Shown here in pieces: positions 1-11,402 of a DNA stretch of 64,000 nt. Below the pieces are notes generated by a model. That model was not told the DNA's origin and ran no database searches. It saw only the letters and a program-made list of their open reading frames with translations. This DNA is from Cliona cf. orientalis. Its lineage: Eukaryota > Porifera > Demospongiae > Clionaida > Clionaidae. Within the stretch, counting starts at the first letter, position 1, and each line of letters begins with the position of its first letter. The DNA lies in contig OZ005693.1 of the NCBI GenBank assembly GCA_963930775.1, positions 1,922,001 to 1,986,000 on the forward strand, in the 5' to 3' direction. The position numbers and the translations under genes were made by a program.

Positions 1-600
1 GTGGATCTCAAGGTGTATAGCATGGCTTGGTGTTATATCACTGGACAACTTCTCCAATTTATTATCAGTAACTTCTTCACGTGCTCTTCAGTGTAAGAAC
101 TCTACTAGCTATTATACTGCCATGCTTCGGTTTGCGTGACCAGAGCTTAAATGCAGTAGTACACTAAATCCTTTGACCTCGTCCTCTGACCGGTCAGGTA
201 TGTATTGATGTTGTAGCGCACACATGTATGTGATGACCTTTACCCAATCATGTCAGCTAGACAGTGTATAAATCCAGTTTGCCCATGTGACATTGTCTCA
301 TCAACATTGTAACAATACTTATTAATTTTCCCCATGTAAATGCACAATGTAGCTTCAAGCACATATAGACTAGATCTCAGCTGATGCATGTAATGTATTT
401 GTATAGTACAATGCTAAAAAAGCAGAAGTCATGGCTGAACTAAACAGCAATATTCACAACTAGCTATAGCTGCATAATATAATTTTATCTAGCTAGCTAT
501 ATCAACACAGGCTGTTACAAATCTACTAAATTTAATAATATATTATAATATATAGCTATGTGTTACTACAGTTTTATGCAACTGATTCACTTATTATTGC
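1..600. other. AT-rich spacer, no gene seen
   Basis: I see no open frame, splice pattern or RNA gene here. The stretch is AT-rich with many AGCT and TATA-like strings. It lies downstream of the minus-strand truncated beta-helix gene and may include its 3' flank. Confidence 0.5.
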
Positions 601-630
601 AATATTAAATTTTGAACTCTGTGGCTCCAT

Positions 631-976
631 TCATTTTTCATTGCGACATGCACTTGGTGGTGATTGATGATCATTTGACCCTTCCTGGACCAGCGTTTGC
701 CGCTCCGGAGCCGTATTATCTGACTCATTAATTACCACAATGCTTAATAAACTAGGTGGATTTGTTGGATTTTTGTCATGGCATGCAGTGCCACTTTGCT
801 GCAAATGGTCACGAGAACCTTCAATCTCTTTCATTATATCATTGAGCCTTGCACTGTAGCTATCATCATTGGTATTTTCTGATTCACTTATTGCAATAAC
901 AGTTGAACAGGTGGGCTCTGTTGGCTTATCGCTGTGTGCAGTAACGTTTTGTTGCTGATTATCTTTAATTTATCAC
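631..976 (-). pseudogene. Detached C-terminal tail of beta-helix/multi-TM protein
   Basis: On the minus strand this matches the last roughly 125 residues of the intact protein at 12093-16679, sharing strings such as SESE.TND and CHDKN.TNPP and ending in its own stop. It lies immediately downstream of the stop at 977-979, in a different frame with an in-frame stop near the junction. It is therefore the remnant left after an internal deletion, not an independent gene. The small open frame at 631-834 is part of it. Confidence 0.8.
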
Positions 977-2674
977 TTATGGAACATTCCACATAATTGT
1001 GCCTTCAATAAAGAGTTTGCTCTGGGATGAGTGTATTGCTCCACCATTTTTGGCTGTATTGTCTTCAAAAGTGCAAGCATCTGACATAAAGGTAATAGCT
1101 AGTGCTTTGAAATAGAGTGATAGCACTTCCAATTCTTTCATTATAGGAGAATCAACTGGCTCAGCTTGGTGGTTGTTTCTGAATGTGACTAACGATCCTT
1201 CGAATGTTACATTAGTATTGAACACCATCACAGAACCATGATTGTTGGAAATGGTGAAATTTCCCCTCACATGAAACTTACTCTCGAGTAGATGCACTGA
1301 TGTGCTGATGTTAGCTTCTAAATTATCAACAATCTTCAGAAAACCGTCTGAGATTGTATCACAGGTTATAATCGTCATAGCTGCACCGGTAATGGCTGTA
1401 TTGGCAATCATTTGATTATCAGCTAATGTCATTCTGCTGTGATAGATATGGAGTACTCCTCCATGAGAATCTGCTCTGTTGTTGGTAAATTTACTTCCAT
1501 TAATGGTGAGGCTACTGCTCAGTAAAGATAGCCTACCACCTTCATTATTAGCAATGTTGGAAGAAAAGTAGCTATTGAGTATGACAACAATGCATGAGAA
1601 ACAATAAATTGCTCCACCATCCAAATTTTGTACTATGTTTTTGTCAAATCGGCTATCAATGATTTTTATTGTCGTGTACCAGGCGTGTATAGCTCCACCA
1701 TCATAGGTTGAGGCACTGTTTTTGCAGACCAAACTCTCACTGCTCAAACAGAGCTCATTGTTGATTGCAAAGACTGCTCCACCAGCTGATGCAGAATTTC
1801 TACAGAGCATGCTGTTACTGATTGACACATTACTCCTTTCTAGGAAAAGTGCACCCCCAGCAGTTATTTGAGTATCAGTACATATGGGGAGTCCAAGTGC
1901 AGAATTTGTGTATCCAAAACTAAAACCTTCATCTGAGCTGGTTTGCTGATTATTCACAAAGGTGCTGCTGTTGATAGTTGCATCGCTGTCACTCAAGAAG
2001 ATAGCCCCACCTATATCGGCAAGGTTATTCTTAAAGTGAACATTTTTGACAGTCAAGCTGGCGTTAATCGCCATAAGAGCTGCTCCCACCCAAGCATCAA
2101 TTCCGTCACTATGTGGAACTTGCGGTGTAACTATATCGCCCAGATGGATCTTTGTTAGCATTCCTCGAGTGTTGAAAGAGAAATCACAGTTAGTAATAGT
2201 AGCTGTTGTTTCTATCAGCTGCAGTGCAGATCCGCCACTGTTTTTACCGTCAAATGTTGCATCTTTGAGGACCAATTCGGTCACATTTTCCACTGAGTTT
2301 CCACCACATTCAAGAAAGTGCATTCTTGAAATGTAAACATTTTGAAAATTGCTGAAATGAAATGAGGTGTTATTCTCACGGACAATATTTGCATACCGGG
2401 AGCTGCTGCTAGACGTCAGGCTGAGTGTGATAATGTTTGAAACTGTTAATTTTTCTGCGAGAATATGTTTTCCAGAATCAAGGATAATAGCTGCTGATGC
2501 ATTGGAGAAGTAATTGTATTGCAATTGGCTGATGTTAGCTGCAAATTCAGACAGAGTCCAACATTCAGTGGTTTCACTGCAAGTACTGTTGATCTGGAAG
2601 TTCGGATCATCAGATGTTGAGACAGCATTTACAGCCAATAATGTTGCAACAATCAAGCTAACAAAGTGATACAT
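977..2674 (-). CDS. Truncated PMP-like beta-helix protein (deletion paralogue)
   Basis: This open frame of about 565 aa starts at the Met that aligns with the start of the intact copy (MYHF). It has a signal peptide (hydrophobic residues 4-18) and then chlamydial-PMP-type repeats with GGA(I/L/V) cores, for example DIGGAIFLSD, SAGGAVFAIN and YDGGAIHAW. It follows the intact 1528-aa paralogue closely up to the string IEGTIM. It then jumps directly to sequence from the cytoplasmic tail, out of frame, ending WNVP-stop. All membrane helices and the cysteine-rich stalk are missing. If expressed it would be a secreted beta-helix fragment; otherwise it is a pseudogene. It diverges from the SRCR gene at 3186. 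Confidence 0.75.
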   Translation of the reverse strand: MYHFVSLIVATLLAVNAVSTSDDPNFQINSTCSETTECWTLSEFAANISQLQYNYFSNASAAIILDSGKHILAEKLTVSNIITLSLTSSSSSRYANIVRENNTSFHFSNFQNVYISRMHFLECGGNSVENVTELVLKDATFDGKNSGGSALQLIETTATITNCDFSFNTRGMLTKIHLGDIVTPQVPHSDGIDAWVGAALMAINASLTVKNVHFKNNLADIGGAIFLSDSDATINSSTFVNNQQTSSDEGFSFGYTNSALGLPICTDTQITAGGALFLERSNVSISNSMLCRNSASAGGAVFAINNELCLSSESLVCKNSASTYDGGAIHAWYTTIKIIDSRFDKNIVQNLDGGAIYCFSCIVVILNSYFSSNIANNEGGRLSLLSSSLTINGSKFTNNRADSHGGVLHIYHSRMTLADNQMIANTAITGAAMTIITCDTISDGFLKIVDNLEANISTSVHLLESKFHVRGNFTISNNHGSVMVFNTNVTFEGSLVTFRNNHQAEPVDSPIMKELEVLSLYFKALAITFMSDACTFEDNTAKNGGAIHSSQSKLFIEGTIMWNVP

Positions 2675-3185
2675 TTTCAATAGCGAAATGCTCAGATATG
2701 AATCAATTATTAATTATTGTATGCATCTTAGGGAAAGAATCCAATGCATGCAGCCCTTGTATTATAATAGCTATGGCTGAATCCTTATTGCATTTATAAT
2801 CGTGGGGATACAATGTAATGGTACATGTTTATGCTACTGTACATTGTGTATACAACTGTACAGTTTCAGCATGTTTCAGCTTACTGATAACAAAAAATTA
2901 GTAACTGTATTATTAAAACCAGCAGTGGCTCGATCTAGTTGGCCTAACAACAGCTGGTAGAGAACAGCTCTTTCATTTACAAAGAGCTATTATTATAGTG
3001 AGCTATGCAAACTATGTATCCAAGTTTAAATACCATAGTAAATTTATAGCCCATGACATTATGAGACCTTATGTGGGAGTGTCAGTGACAATGGTTGTCA
3101 ATTGAACCATGACTTGTCCGGAAATCATGTCATCCGCGGTAGTGATGCTTCTCAGTCTTGAGGCCCTACTCTTGTCTTCTCGAAG
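2675..3185. promoter_or_regulatory. Spacer between divergent genes
   Basis: This roughly 0.5 kb lies between the start of the minus-strand beta-helix copy and the start of the SRCR gene, so it probably holds both promoters. The same blocks, including an AATCCAATGCATGCAG string, recur near 7435-7575 and 8990-9220 upstream of the second SRCR gene. There they are split by an insertion. Confidence 0.4.
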
Positions 3186-6100
3186 ATGGTTTCTTGGATA
3201 TTCACAGTACTGCTGCTCTGGATGGCGCCATCCCTACTAGGTATGTAGCTATCCTGAGACTCCGTGTGTACAATATTAAAAATTTAATTATGACAGTTTA
3301 GTAAGTAGATTACCCCCATATTAAAACCTATTCCTTGGCTCTTAAGCCTGCTACTATTGAAATTCACAGCAATATTAATGGTTTGGATTTATTAGCTAGG
3401 CTGTCAATTAGCTACATCTGATCCGAGTCAGATACACATTAGCTAGCTGACTCAGACTGATTTATTTCTCAGATTATAAAATTTTTATACAGGTCAAGGT
3501 GATATTCCAGCGTCATCACTCCGATTGGTAACTAAGGGAGAGAGAACTGCCCCCTACCTTGTTGCTGGGCGAGTGGAAGTCCTCCATAATGGACAATGGG
3601 GAACTATCTGCAGTAAAGGATTTGATCGGACAGATGCCCAGGTGCTGTGTCAAAAACTCACTGTCCCTTCATCGAGTATCTTGAGATACGGTGAAGTTGG
3701 AAGCTTTGGTTTGCAGTAAGTATGTTGATAGTGTAGCAAATAGAGCATGAGCTATAATAAGGCTATGTAGCTTTATTTACAATTACAATTCAATAATATT
3801 TTTAAGTAATGAGGATCTGTCAGTCTGTGGATAACTTAACCATTCGGCGAAATTGCTGAAACTTCAGTTGGATGCTCTAGTCATCTTTAGGGCAATAGTG
3901 ATCGAGGATGACTAGACTAAGAGCATCTATAGTTGAAATGTTGACAAGTTTACCGAACAGTTTGTCTTCAGAGAATCTTCACTTGCATGTAGCTAGCTAA
4001 TGAAGCACTATAGTGCAAAACCCTTGGTGCGCAAGCACCGAGCTGTACTGCACATCTAACATCACTGCAACATGATCCTAGGCTTCTATATAGCATAACA
4101 AGAGTCAAAGGAGTAACCACAAGATCTAAGAATGCACATTGCACACGATTGCATAATGTCCAGCAGTATCACATGTGCAATGCCATGTCAGCAGTTTATA
4201 GCACAGATGAAGTAGGACAGACTTGACCTTCGACTAATAGGTCACTGATTAAATCACTAGTATAGGCTTTTAGAGGATATCGTTACGATTTTTGAACTCA
4301 GTGCTATTGATTTAGTCTGGAGCCCCTCTTAGTTAGCACTCCAGAGCAATTTTTAGGTCTTTGGAATGTTAATTAAATTAAAACCGAATAACATTTCAAA
4401 GGCCTAAAAATCGCTCTGGAGTGCTAACTAAGAGGGGCTATCCGTGCCATCCCTACTTTAGAGTCTACCGACTCTATGATAACAGGAATGAACTTTGACC
4501 TATTACCTGGTTGCCAGGTAGCAATATAAACCGCTACATAGGCAAGGAATTTCCCTATAAGTGGATGCTTACTGAACTGCTTTGGGGGCGGGGCACATCA
4601 TGCCTGATCAACCAAAGTTTGCTTCCTATACCCCTGAAATGGTGCCAGAACTCTTGAACAAAACATTTTCAGAAAAAGCCAAACGATACAAATGTTAAAA
4701 ACACCATGAAGAACCCTATAAAACTTTGTTTGCAAATTTCGTGGTATCAGACAGACACACAGACACGCACACACAACACAGAATGATTATACCGTAACCC
4801 TGTGGCGCATGCGCCGAGGATTAATTCTGTCAGATAGCAATTGAAAACGATGTCACTTTCAACATTTTTAGGTTTGATCAGGGTCCCAGCACTGCTCCAG
4901 TACTGCTCGAGAATCTCCAGTGCACCACAATAGACTCTGTATGCCAACATAGTGGCTTTGGAAACACCGACTGTTCTCACGATAGGGACATCGCAATCAG
5001 CTGTCAAGCACGTATGTCAAGAGAAGCATGCTAGCTATATCTTACTATATCATGTTTGTATGTCTGATACAGCTGGTGCTATTAGACTATGGAACGGTTC
5101 GTTCAGTGGTCCAGCTGGTCGGCTAGAGGTATTCCTTTTGCGATCGACGCCGTCAGAGTCTCTGTGGACCACTATTTGTGCACAGGGTGGAATCGATCAA
5201 TCAGCAGCAGACGTAGCTTGTCGGCAACTCGGTTATGAACGGGCTTACGATTATGGAAGTGCTGCTAGTTTAGGGTGAGTTAAATTATCTGGCATGATAA
5301 AATGAAAAATAGTATTATACCAAGCCACTATAATTACATGCAGATTCCAGAATGGTTTCAGTTATACCCTTAGACGTTTCCAGTGTTCATCCAGTGATCT
5401 CCTGCTTAACAATTGCACCATTCCGACTACTGCTACTAATACTACTGCATGTCGGCTCGATATTGATCAATATGCTGCAGTATCTTGTATAAATCCTGGT
5501 AACTACATGTAGCTACATCCTTGTCCATCCCAACTTTTCAATGCAGTGCCTCCAAGTATACGGATTTGTCAGTATTTTTACTGAATTCTGACCATAAATA
5601 AAACTGGGAGAATTTAGTACAATGTCATACATCATAATATTATATGAAGTCCTTTGTAAAATACTGAAAAAGCATGCAAAATTATACTGAAAAAAATTTA
5701 TGGGAATTTTATACTGAAAGATAGGAGAGAAGCTTGGAGGCACTGTCAATGTGGCATCAAAATATGCTGGGAATGGGGTGGGGGTGGGGGGAGGAGGGGT
5801 AGGCGAGGCAAGGATGTAGACGGGTGGGGGGGGGGGGGGGGGAGCTTTAGCCTCTCCCACTTTTTGAGCAATAATTTATATACTATATTATATGGGATTG
5901 TTAAAGTTAGATGAAATTCTATTTGCATTCACTGCAATCATAGTTGGATAGCCAACAATATGCAATGAATTTGAGATATAATTGTGAAAATAGCTGATTT
6001 TAATGCATTTTTTAAGATTCTGGACACAATAGGATCAAAATTTTTCGCACTTGTCACAAAGCCCCCTCCCCACTTTCAAAATTGTGTCTACGCCCTTGTG

Positions 6101-6697
6101 AGGCTATAGCTAGTAGCTGATTCTTGTTCCCTCTCTCACACACACACTCACACATCTTATATATATATATACACCATTCATTGGTCAGCTGCAGGTACCA
6201 ACCTGAATAACAATCATTTATCAGCAGCCCAGATATCTGGTATTGTATTTGGCATCCTGATTATAGTCTGTTGTGCATGTGTCATCGGTCAGATCGTCGG
6301 CGCTGGATTGGTCAGCTATAGGAATGGTGCCTGCAGATCATCGACCGGCCGTCCTTCATCCAATCGTCACACCCCACAAAATAACCAGCTCAATAGTTCT
6401 CCGTATTCCGTTGGACACTACCCCTCTTCATCTCAGCAGCAACCCCCGGCTGACAATAGACATATTGATAAAAATCTTGCAGTAGCAGTTGAACCATCTG
6501 CGCCACCCCTTGAAGCAGCTGTAACTCATGCTGGTGAGGCACCTCCAGCCTACCACACTGTAGTGCAGTACAAAACGGTCAACCTAAACACAGGGGATCC
6601 AAATATACGATTGTCCAAAGATTTGGCCGCTCAGTTCTCTGAGCACCCCACAAGCCGTACCTTGACTGAACCTGGTGTTCCTCCTGCATATTCGTAA
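3186..6697 (+). CDS. Two-SRCR-domain type I membrane receptor, copy 1
   Basis: I assemble six exons with consistent phase: 3186-3240, 3493-3715, 4872-5011, 5073-5274, 5344-5498 and 6195-6697, giving 425 aa. Exon 1 encodes a signal peptide (MVSWIFTVLLLWMAPSLLG). Exons 2-3 make SRCR domain 1 (GRVEVLHNGQWGTIC to AISC). Exons 4-5 make SRCR domain 2 (GRLEV.., ADVACRQLGY, AAVSC). Exon 6 gives one TM helix (ISGIVFGILIIVCCACVI) and a tail of roughly 130 aa with PSAP, PPAY and a C-terminal PPAYS. SRCR proteins are scavenger/recognition receptors; PSAP and PPxY are ligands for TSG101 and NEDD4-type WW domains. The function is inferred from domains only. It has a near-duplicate at 9221. Confidence 0.85.
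3871..3927. repeat. Imperfect hairpin in SRCR copy-1 intron 2
   Basis: The arm GATGCTCTAGTCATC at 3871-3885 pairs with 3907-3927, which carries six extra bases. It lies inside the roughly 0.95 kb of intron 2 that has no counterpart in the second SRCR gene. Confidence 0.5.
4321..4439. repeat. Long inverted repeat (foldback/MITE-like)
   Basis: The arms 4321-4371 and 4388-4439 are reverse complements over about 50 bases with few mismatches, beginning AGCCCCTCTTAGTTAGCAC. The short AT-rich loop would let this form a strong hairpin. It sits in intron 2 of SRCR copy 1; copy 2's intron 2 is about 200 bp and lacks it, so it was inserted or lost after duplication. Confidence 0.8.
5827..5841. repeat. 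Poly-G tract in SRCR copy-1 intron 5
   Basis: An uninterrupted G run follows a G-rich GGGGTGGGGG stretch. The equivalent intron of copy 2 also has a G run near 10630-10643, followed by CT/CA repeats in both copies. The tract is therefore inherited, but its length is probably unstable. Confidence 0.7.
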
Positions 6698-7176
6698 GAC
6701 TTAGTAGGCCCATAATCAGCTGAATATTTTTGACCCCTATTGTTTCTAATGATCCATTTGTGCACAATCTGTCAGATTCTATTAGTGTAGCTATAGATGT
6801 CGAATTAGATGTATGTAATCATTGCTACCATGTTTTAGGCAAATTAAGTTGATACCATGAGAGGGTTTCATGGATTTTGCACTCCACCATATAATTAATA
6901 TTATTATCAGGAGTCTTATTGTTTTAGTAAGTTCACTTAACCCTTTACCGAACCTTTAATTAATATTATTGCATACGGATACGGGTATACAATATCTATG
7001 ATAATAATAATATTATGGCTCACAGACTCGAGAATGAAAATAGACTTAGAGTCGTGACTATGGACTGCGGATGCCATGGATAAATCTTTGTCCCGCTACT
7101 AGTATAATATACTTAATATGATCACATGCACGTACTGTACTGCGCATGCGCATAAGATGAGGCAGAAAGTTTGCAT
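6698..7176. other. 3' flank of SRCR copy 1
   Basis: This resembles the 3' flank of SRCR copy 2 (11224-11640), including the string CCCTTTACCGAACC and a block ending GAAAGTTTGCATA. It then changes abruptly into beta-helix-gene sequence at about 7177, which marks a duplication breakpoint. I see no gene here. Confidence 0.5.
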
Positions 7177-7435
7177 ATGGAAGAAAAGTAGCTATTGAGT
7201 ATGATAACATTGCACATTGCTCCACCATCCAACTTTTGCACTATGTTTTCGTCAAATCGGCTGTCAATGATTTTATTGTTGTGTACCAATCAAGCTGGCA
7301 TTAATCACCATAAGAGCTGCTCCCACCCAAACATCAATTCCATCACAACGTAGAACTTGCAGTATAACTATATCACCCAGATGGATTTTTGTTAGTGTTT
7401 CAATAGCAGAATATGAATCAATAATAATTATTAAT
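7177..7435 (-). pseudogene. Relic of beta-helix/multi-TM gene with internal deletions
   Basis: On the minus strand, three separated pieces of the paralogue at 977-2674 are joined. The pieces correspond to positions near 1559-1681, 2058-2157 and 2670-2700 of that gene. The intervening repeats are gone, the frame is broken and no ORF remains. It occupies the same divergent position relative to SRCR copy 2 as the larger truncated copy does to SRCR copy 1. Confidence 0.8.
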
Positions 7436-7615
7436 TACTGTATGGATGTGCGTGCTATATCAGTACCCTATAAGGAAACTATCACTGGTATCCTGAAGGA
7501 ATGTTACTTAGAAAAGTAGAATCCAATGCATGCAGCTCTTTATTATTATTATTATACTAGCTATGGCTGAATTTTTTATAGTCATGGGGGATATATTATA
7601 CATCATTATCATTAT

Positions 7616-8915
7616 ACTAAGATTATAGTTGTCCGTGCGTCTGTACGAGCGGGAGGTGACCGGAAGCGATTCGACCCGAGCTAAAATGTTTTATTTCTAG
7701 GCATTGCTGGACTTGGGGCGATACAACAGATAGCCCACTGACACGGCTGGGTATGGCCCAAGCAGCGAGTAAAGTGAGCTGCTTCCAAAAAACGCCAGGG
7801 CAAAATTAGACTGAACTGTACTACTTACAATGGCGGCCTGCGGAATGCAAAGGGATGACACTCTGGAGACAATGTTGCCCATAGCTGCTTTCCAGAAGGA
7901 GGCGATTCTATTCTAGGCATCTTCTCTTCCGAGCCCTTGCGAGTGAAGCTGCAAGACAACTAACGATAGCGATTCCGGGCTATTTCTAAAAGTGGTAGAA
8001 AACGTTTCAATGATATAATGAAATGATTTGTTATCCAATTGCGAGTCTAATGGTTCTTGTTTGGTAAAAAATGGTTGAGTAGATCCCGAGATATTCACGA
8101 TTTTAGTGATCAAGGTAGGGCAAAATATTCTGCCAAGTTTCTGTAGTAAAAACGGTACAACTTTCAAAAATTTTCATCCTAGTTTTCAGGCCATATCTCA
8201 GCAACACAGTGGAATTAAGAGATGGTTCTTGCACCAAAATGTTCCGCTGAACATGGCGATTACAGCCACGCTCACAATGGCTTGCAATAACAATAATTGT
8301 AATTTTCGATATCTGGGTACTAGTATTTCACCTCCTATAGTTTTGTATTGGAAGATTTTCTTGCAGGTACTAGCAATGCTTCAAATAATACACTTTTGGT
8401 GGTTCTTTGTACTATTTGGCACGAGAAAGTGAATGGTAACTGTTTCCACATGAAAGGAATAAATCGTAAACCACAAAGTAATATTTAAAGATTTTAAAGT
8501 GGAATTTCCGGTAGAACCATTGCTCCATTCTCCGGGAAACATACATTTTTGGAATCTTCTATCTTTTCTGATTCTGAAACACTATTTAAGTATAAAATTT
8601 GGTTGGAGTGAGTGCCTGCAAGAAATCGTTTTATGTCACTTTTCTGTACCATTTTCCCTATACAAATGCACGTATAAAATTTTGCCGATTTTACAAACTT
8701 CCGGAATCACTACTAACGAATTTCTTGAGCTATATGCGCTATATATAGCTGATTGCCAAGTCACATGATCAGGCAGGATGTACACGTGCGCTAGCCTGCT
8801 CATGCACATGCGCATAAATATGTAGGTAAAGGTCGTCGATGGCACATGCACAATAATATGCAGCACAGAGATAAAGGAGTGAGCGAGCGAAGCGAGCTCA
8901 CTCCTTGTAATTATT
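7616..8915. mobile_element. 1.3 kb insertion splitting duplicated upstream block
   Basis: The sequences flanking this segment are contiguous upstream of SRCR copy 1 (around 2780-2870), so it is an insertion specific to copy 2, or a deletion in copy 1. It contains several short open frames that I do not recognise and no convincing transposase. Its right end holds a near-perfect palindrome at 8874-8906. I did not find matching terminal repeats or a clear target duplication, so the element class is unknown. Confidence 0.5.
8874..8906. repeat. Palindromic hairpin
   Basis: The arms AAGGAGTGAGC (8874-8884) and GCTCACTCCTT (8896-8906) are perfect reverse complements around a GC-rich GAGCGAAGCGA loop. 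It sits at the right edge of the inserted segment and may be one terminus of it. Confidence 0.7.
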
Positions 8916-9220
8916 ATTATGGTATATGCTTACGAACAAAATAATATGCTATATATACACCGATGACATTGTGTATATAACTGGTCAGATTGTACGGTTT
9001 CAGCATGTTTCAGCTTTATTATTATTAAAACCAGCAGTGGCTCGATCTAGGCCCAACAACAGTGAGACCTTATGCGCATGCGCATATCCGTATTTGATCA
9101 TCGATAGCGGGTGTGTCAGTGACAAAGGTTGTCAACTGAACCCTTATTAAACCATGAAATCATGACATCCGCGGCATTGATGACTCTCAGTCTTGAGGCC
9201 CTACTCTTGTCTTCTCGAAG

Positions 9221-11223
9221 ATGGTTTCTTTACTCACAGTACTGCTGCTCTGGATGGTGCCATCCCTACTAGGTATGTAGCTATCCTGACAGTTTAGTAA
9301 GTACTTAGATTAGCCCCATATTAAAATCGATTCCTTAGCTCTTTAATAAGCCTGCTACTATTAAAATTTCACGGCAACATTAACGGTTTTGATTTATAGC
9401 TAGGCCATCAATTACATCATCTGATCCGAGTCAGCTGGATGATAAACATTAGCCAGCTGACCCGGACTGATTTATATTAAAGACTATTTCTCGCTATAAT
9501 ATTACTATACAGGTCAAAGCGATATTCCGGCGTCATCACTCCGATTGGTAACTAAGGGGGAGCGAACTGCCCCCTACCTTGTTGCTGGGCGAGTGGAAGT
9601 CCTTCATAATGGACGATGGGGAACTATCTGCAGTAAAGGATTTGATCGGATAACTGCCCAGGTGCTGTGTCAAAAACTCACTGGCCCTTCATCGAGTATC
9701 TTGAGATACGGTGAAGTTGGAAGCTTTGGTTTGCAGTAAGTATGTCAATAGTGTAGCAAAGGGAGTGTGAGCTATAAAACTTTTTTGCAACGCTAGTAAA
9801 AATGAGGTAGGAAGCTGATTTCATGGTAACAGACAGACACACACACATACACAGAATGATCACTGTAACCTTGCGGCACATGTGCCGAGGGTTAATTCTA
9901 TCATAATTGAAAACGATGTCACTTCCAACATTTTTAGGTTTGATCAGGCTCCTAGCACTGCTCCAGTACTGCTCAAGAATCTACAGTGCGCCACATTAGG
10001 TTCTATAACATTATGCCAACATAGTGGCTTTGGAAATACCGACTGTTCTCATGATAGGGACATCGCAATCAGCTGCCAAGCACGTATGTTTAAGAGAAGC
10101 ATGCTATAACTTTTATGATGTTACTCTACACCATGCATGTATGTCTGATACAGCTGGTGCTATTAGACTACAGAATAATTCGTTCACCCGTGACAGTGGT
10201 CCAGCTGGTCGGCTGGAGGTATTTGTTTCGACGACTGCAGCGTTTCCGTGGGTCTCCATTTGTGCACCGGATGGAATCGACCAATCAGCAGCAGACGTAG
10301 CTTGTCGGCAACTCGGTTATGAACGGGCTTACGATTATGGTGGTGCTGTTAGTTTAGGGTGAGTTAAATTATCTGCGTGATAAAATGAAAAATGGTATTA
10401 TACCGAGCCACTATAATCACATGCAGATTCCAGAGAGGTTCTGGTTTTTTAACGAGACGTTTCCAGTGTTCATCCAGTGATCTCCTGCTTAACAATTGCA
10501 CCTTTAGGACTACTTCTGCATGTCAGACTGTCAGGGGACTTGACCAATTTGTTGCAGTTTCTTGTATAAATCCTGGTAAGTACATGTAGCTACATCCTTA
10601 TCAATTCCCAGCTTTTGGGAATGGGTTGGGGGGGGGGGGGGGAAGTGAGGCTATAGCTAGTAGCTAATTCTTGTTTTCTCTCTTTCTCTCTCTCTCTCTC
10701 TCACACACACACTCACACACGTTATACACACCATTCATTGGTCAGGTACCAGTTTATCAGCAGCCCAGATATTTGGCATTGTATTAGTATCCTGATTATA
10801 ATAGCCTGCTGTTGTGTCATCGCTCAGATCGCTGGATTGGTCAGCTTTAGGAATGGTGCCTTCAGATCATCGACCGGTCGTCCTTCATCCAATCGTCACA
10901 CCCCACAAAATAACCAGCTCAATAGTCCACCGTATACTGTTGGACACTACCCCTCTTCATCTCAGCAGCAACCCTCGGCTGACAATGGACGTAATAATAA
11001 TAATCTTGAAGTAGCAGTTGAACCATCTGCGCCACCCCTTGAAGCAGCTGTAACTCATGCTGGTGAGGCACCTCCAGCCTACCACACCGTAGTCCAGTAC
11101 AAAACGGTCGACCCAGACACAGAGGATTCAAATGTACGATTGTCCAAAGATTTGGCCGCTCAGTTCTCTGAGCACCCCACAAGCACCTTGACTGAACCTG
11201 GTGCTCCTCCTGCGTATTCATAA
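9221..11223 (+). CDS. Two-SRCR-domain type I membrane receptor, copy 2 (TM exon shifted)
   Basis: The exons match copy 1: 9221-9272, 9513-9735, 9938-10083, 10154-10358 and 10427-10575, then the TM/tail exon ending 11223. The signal peptide is MVSLLTVLLLWMVPSLLG. Both SRCR domains are intact (GRVEVLHNGRWGTIC, ADVACRQLGY, VAVSC), as is the tail with PSAP and two PPAY motifs. The oddity is in the last exon. Using the acceptor orthologous to copy 1 (exon from 10746), one base is missing near 10775-10780 and a TGA follows within the TM segment. An alternative AG at 10767-10768 would restore frame to ILIIIACCCVIAQIAG plus the tail. The gene is either rescued by that shift or encodes a secreted product. 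Confidence 0.75.
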
Positions 11224-11396
11224 GTATAATTATTATTCAATGTATAACTAGTTAGGCCCATAATCATCTCAGTCGTTTTTCACTTTATGGACTCTTATTG
11301 TTTTTCATGATCCATTTGTACACAATCTGTCAGATTCCATTATTTATTATAGAGGTCAATTAGATGTATGTAATCATTGCTACCATGTTTTAGGCA

Positions 11397-11402
11397 AATA
11401 AA
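11397..11402 (+). terminator. Polyadenylation signal AATAAA
   Basis: A canonical AATAAA lies about 175 bases after the SRCR copy-2 stop. The homologous site downstream of copy 1 (near 6840) reads AAATTAAG, so copy 1 has lost or never had this exact hexamer. Confidence 0.55.
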
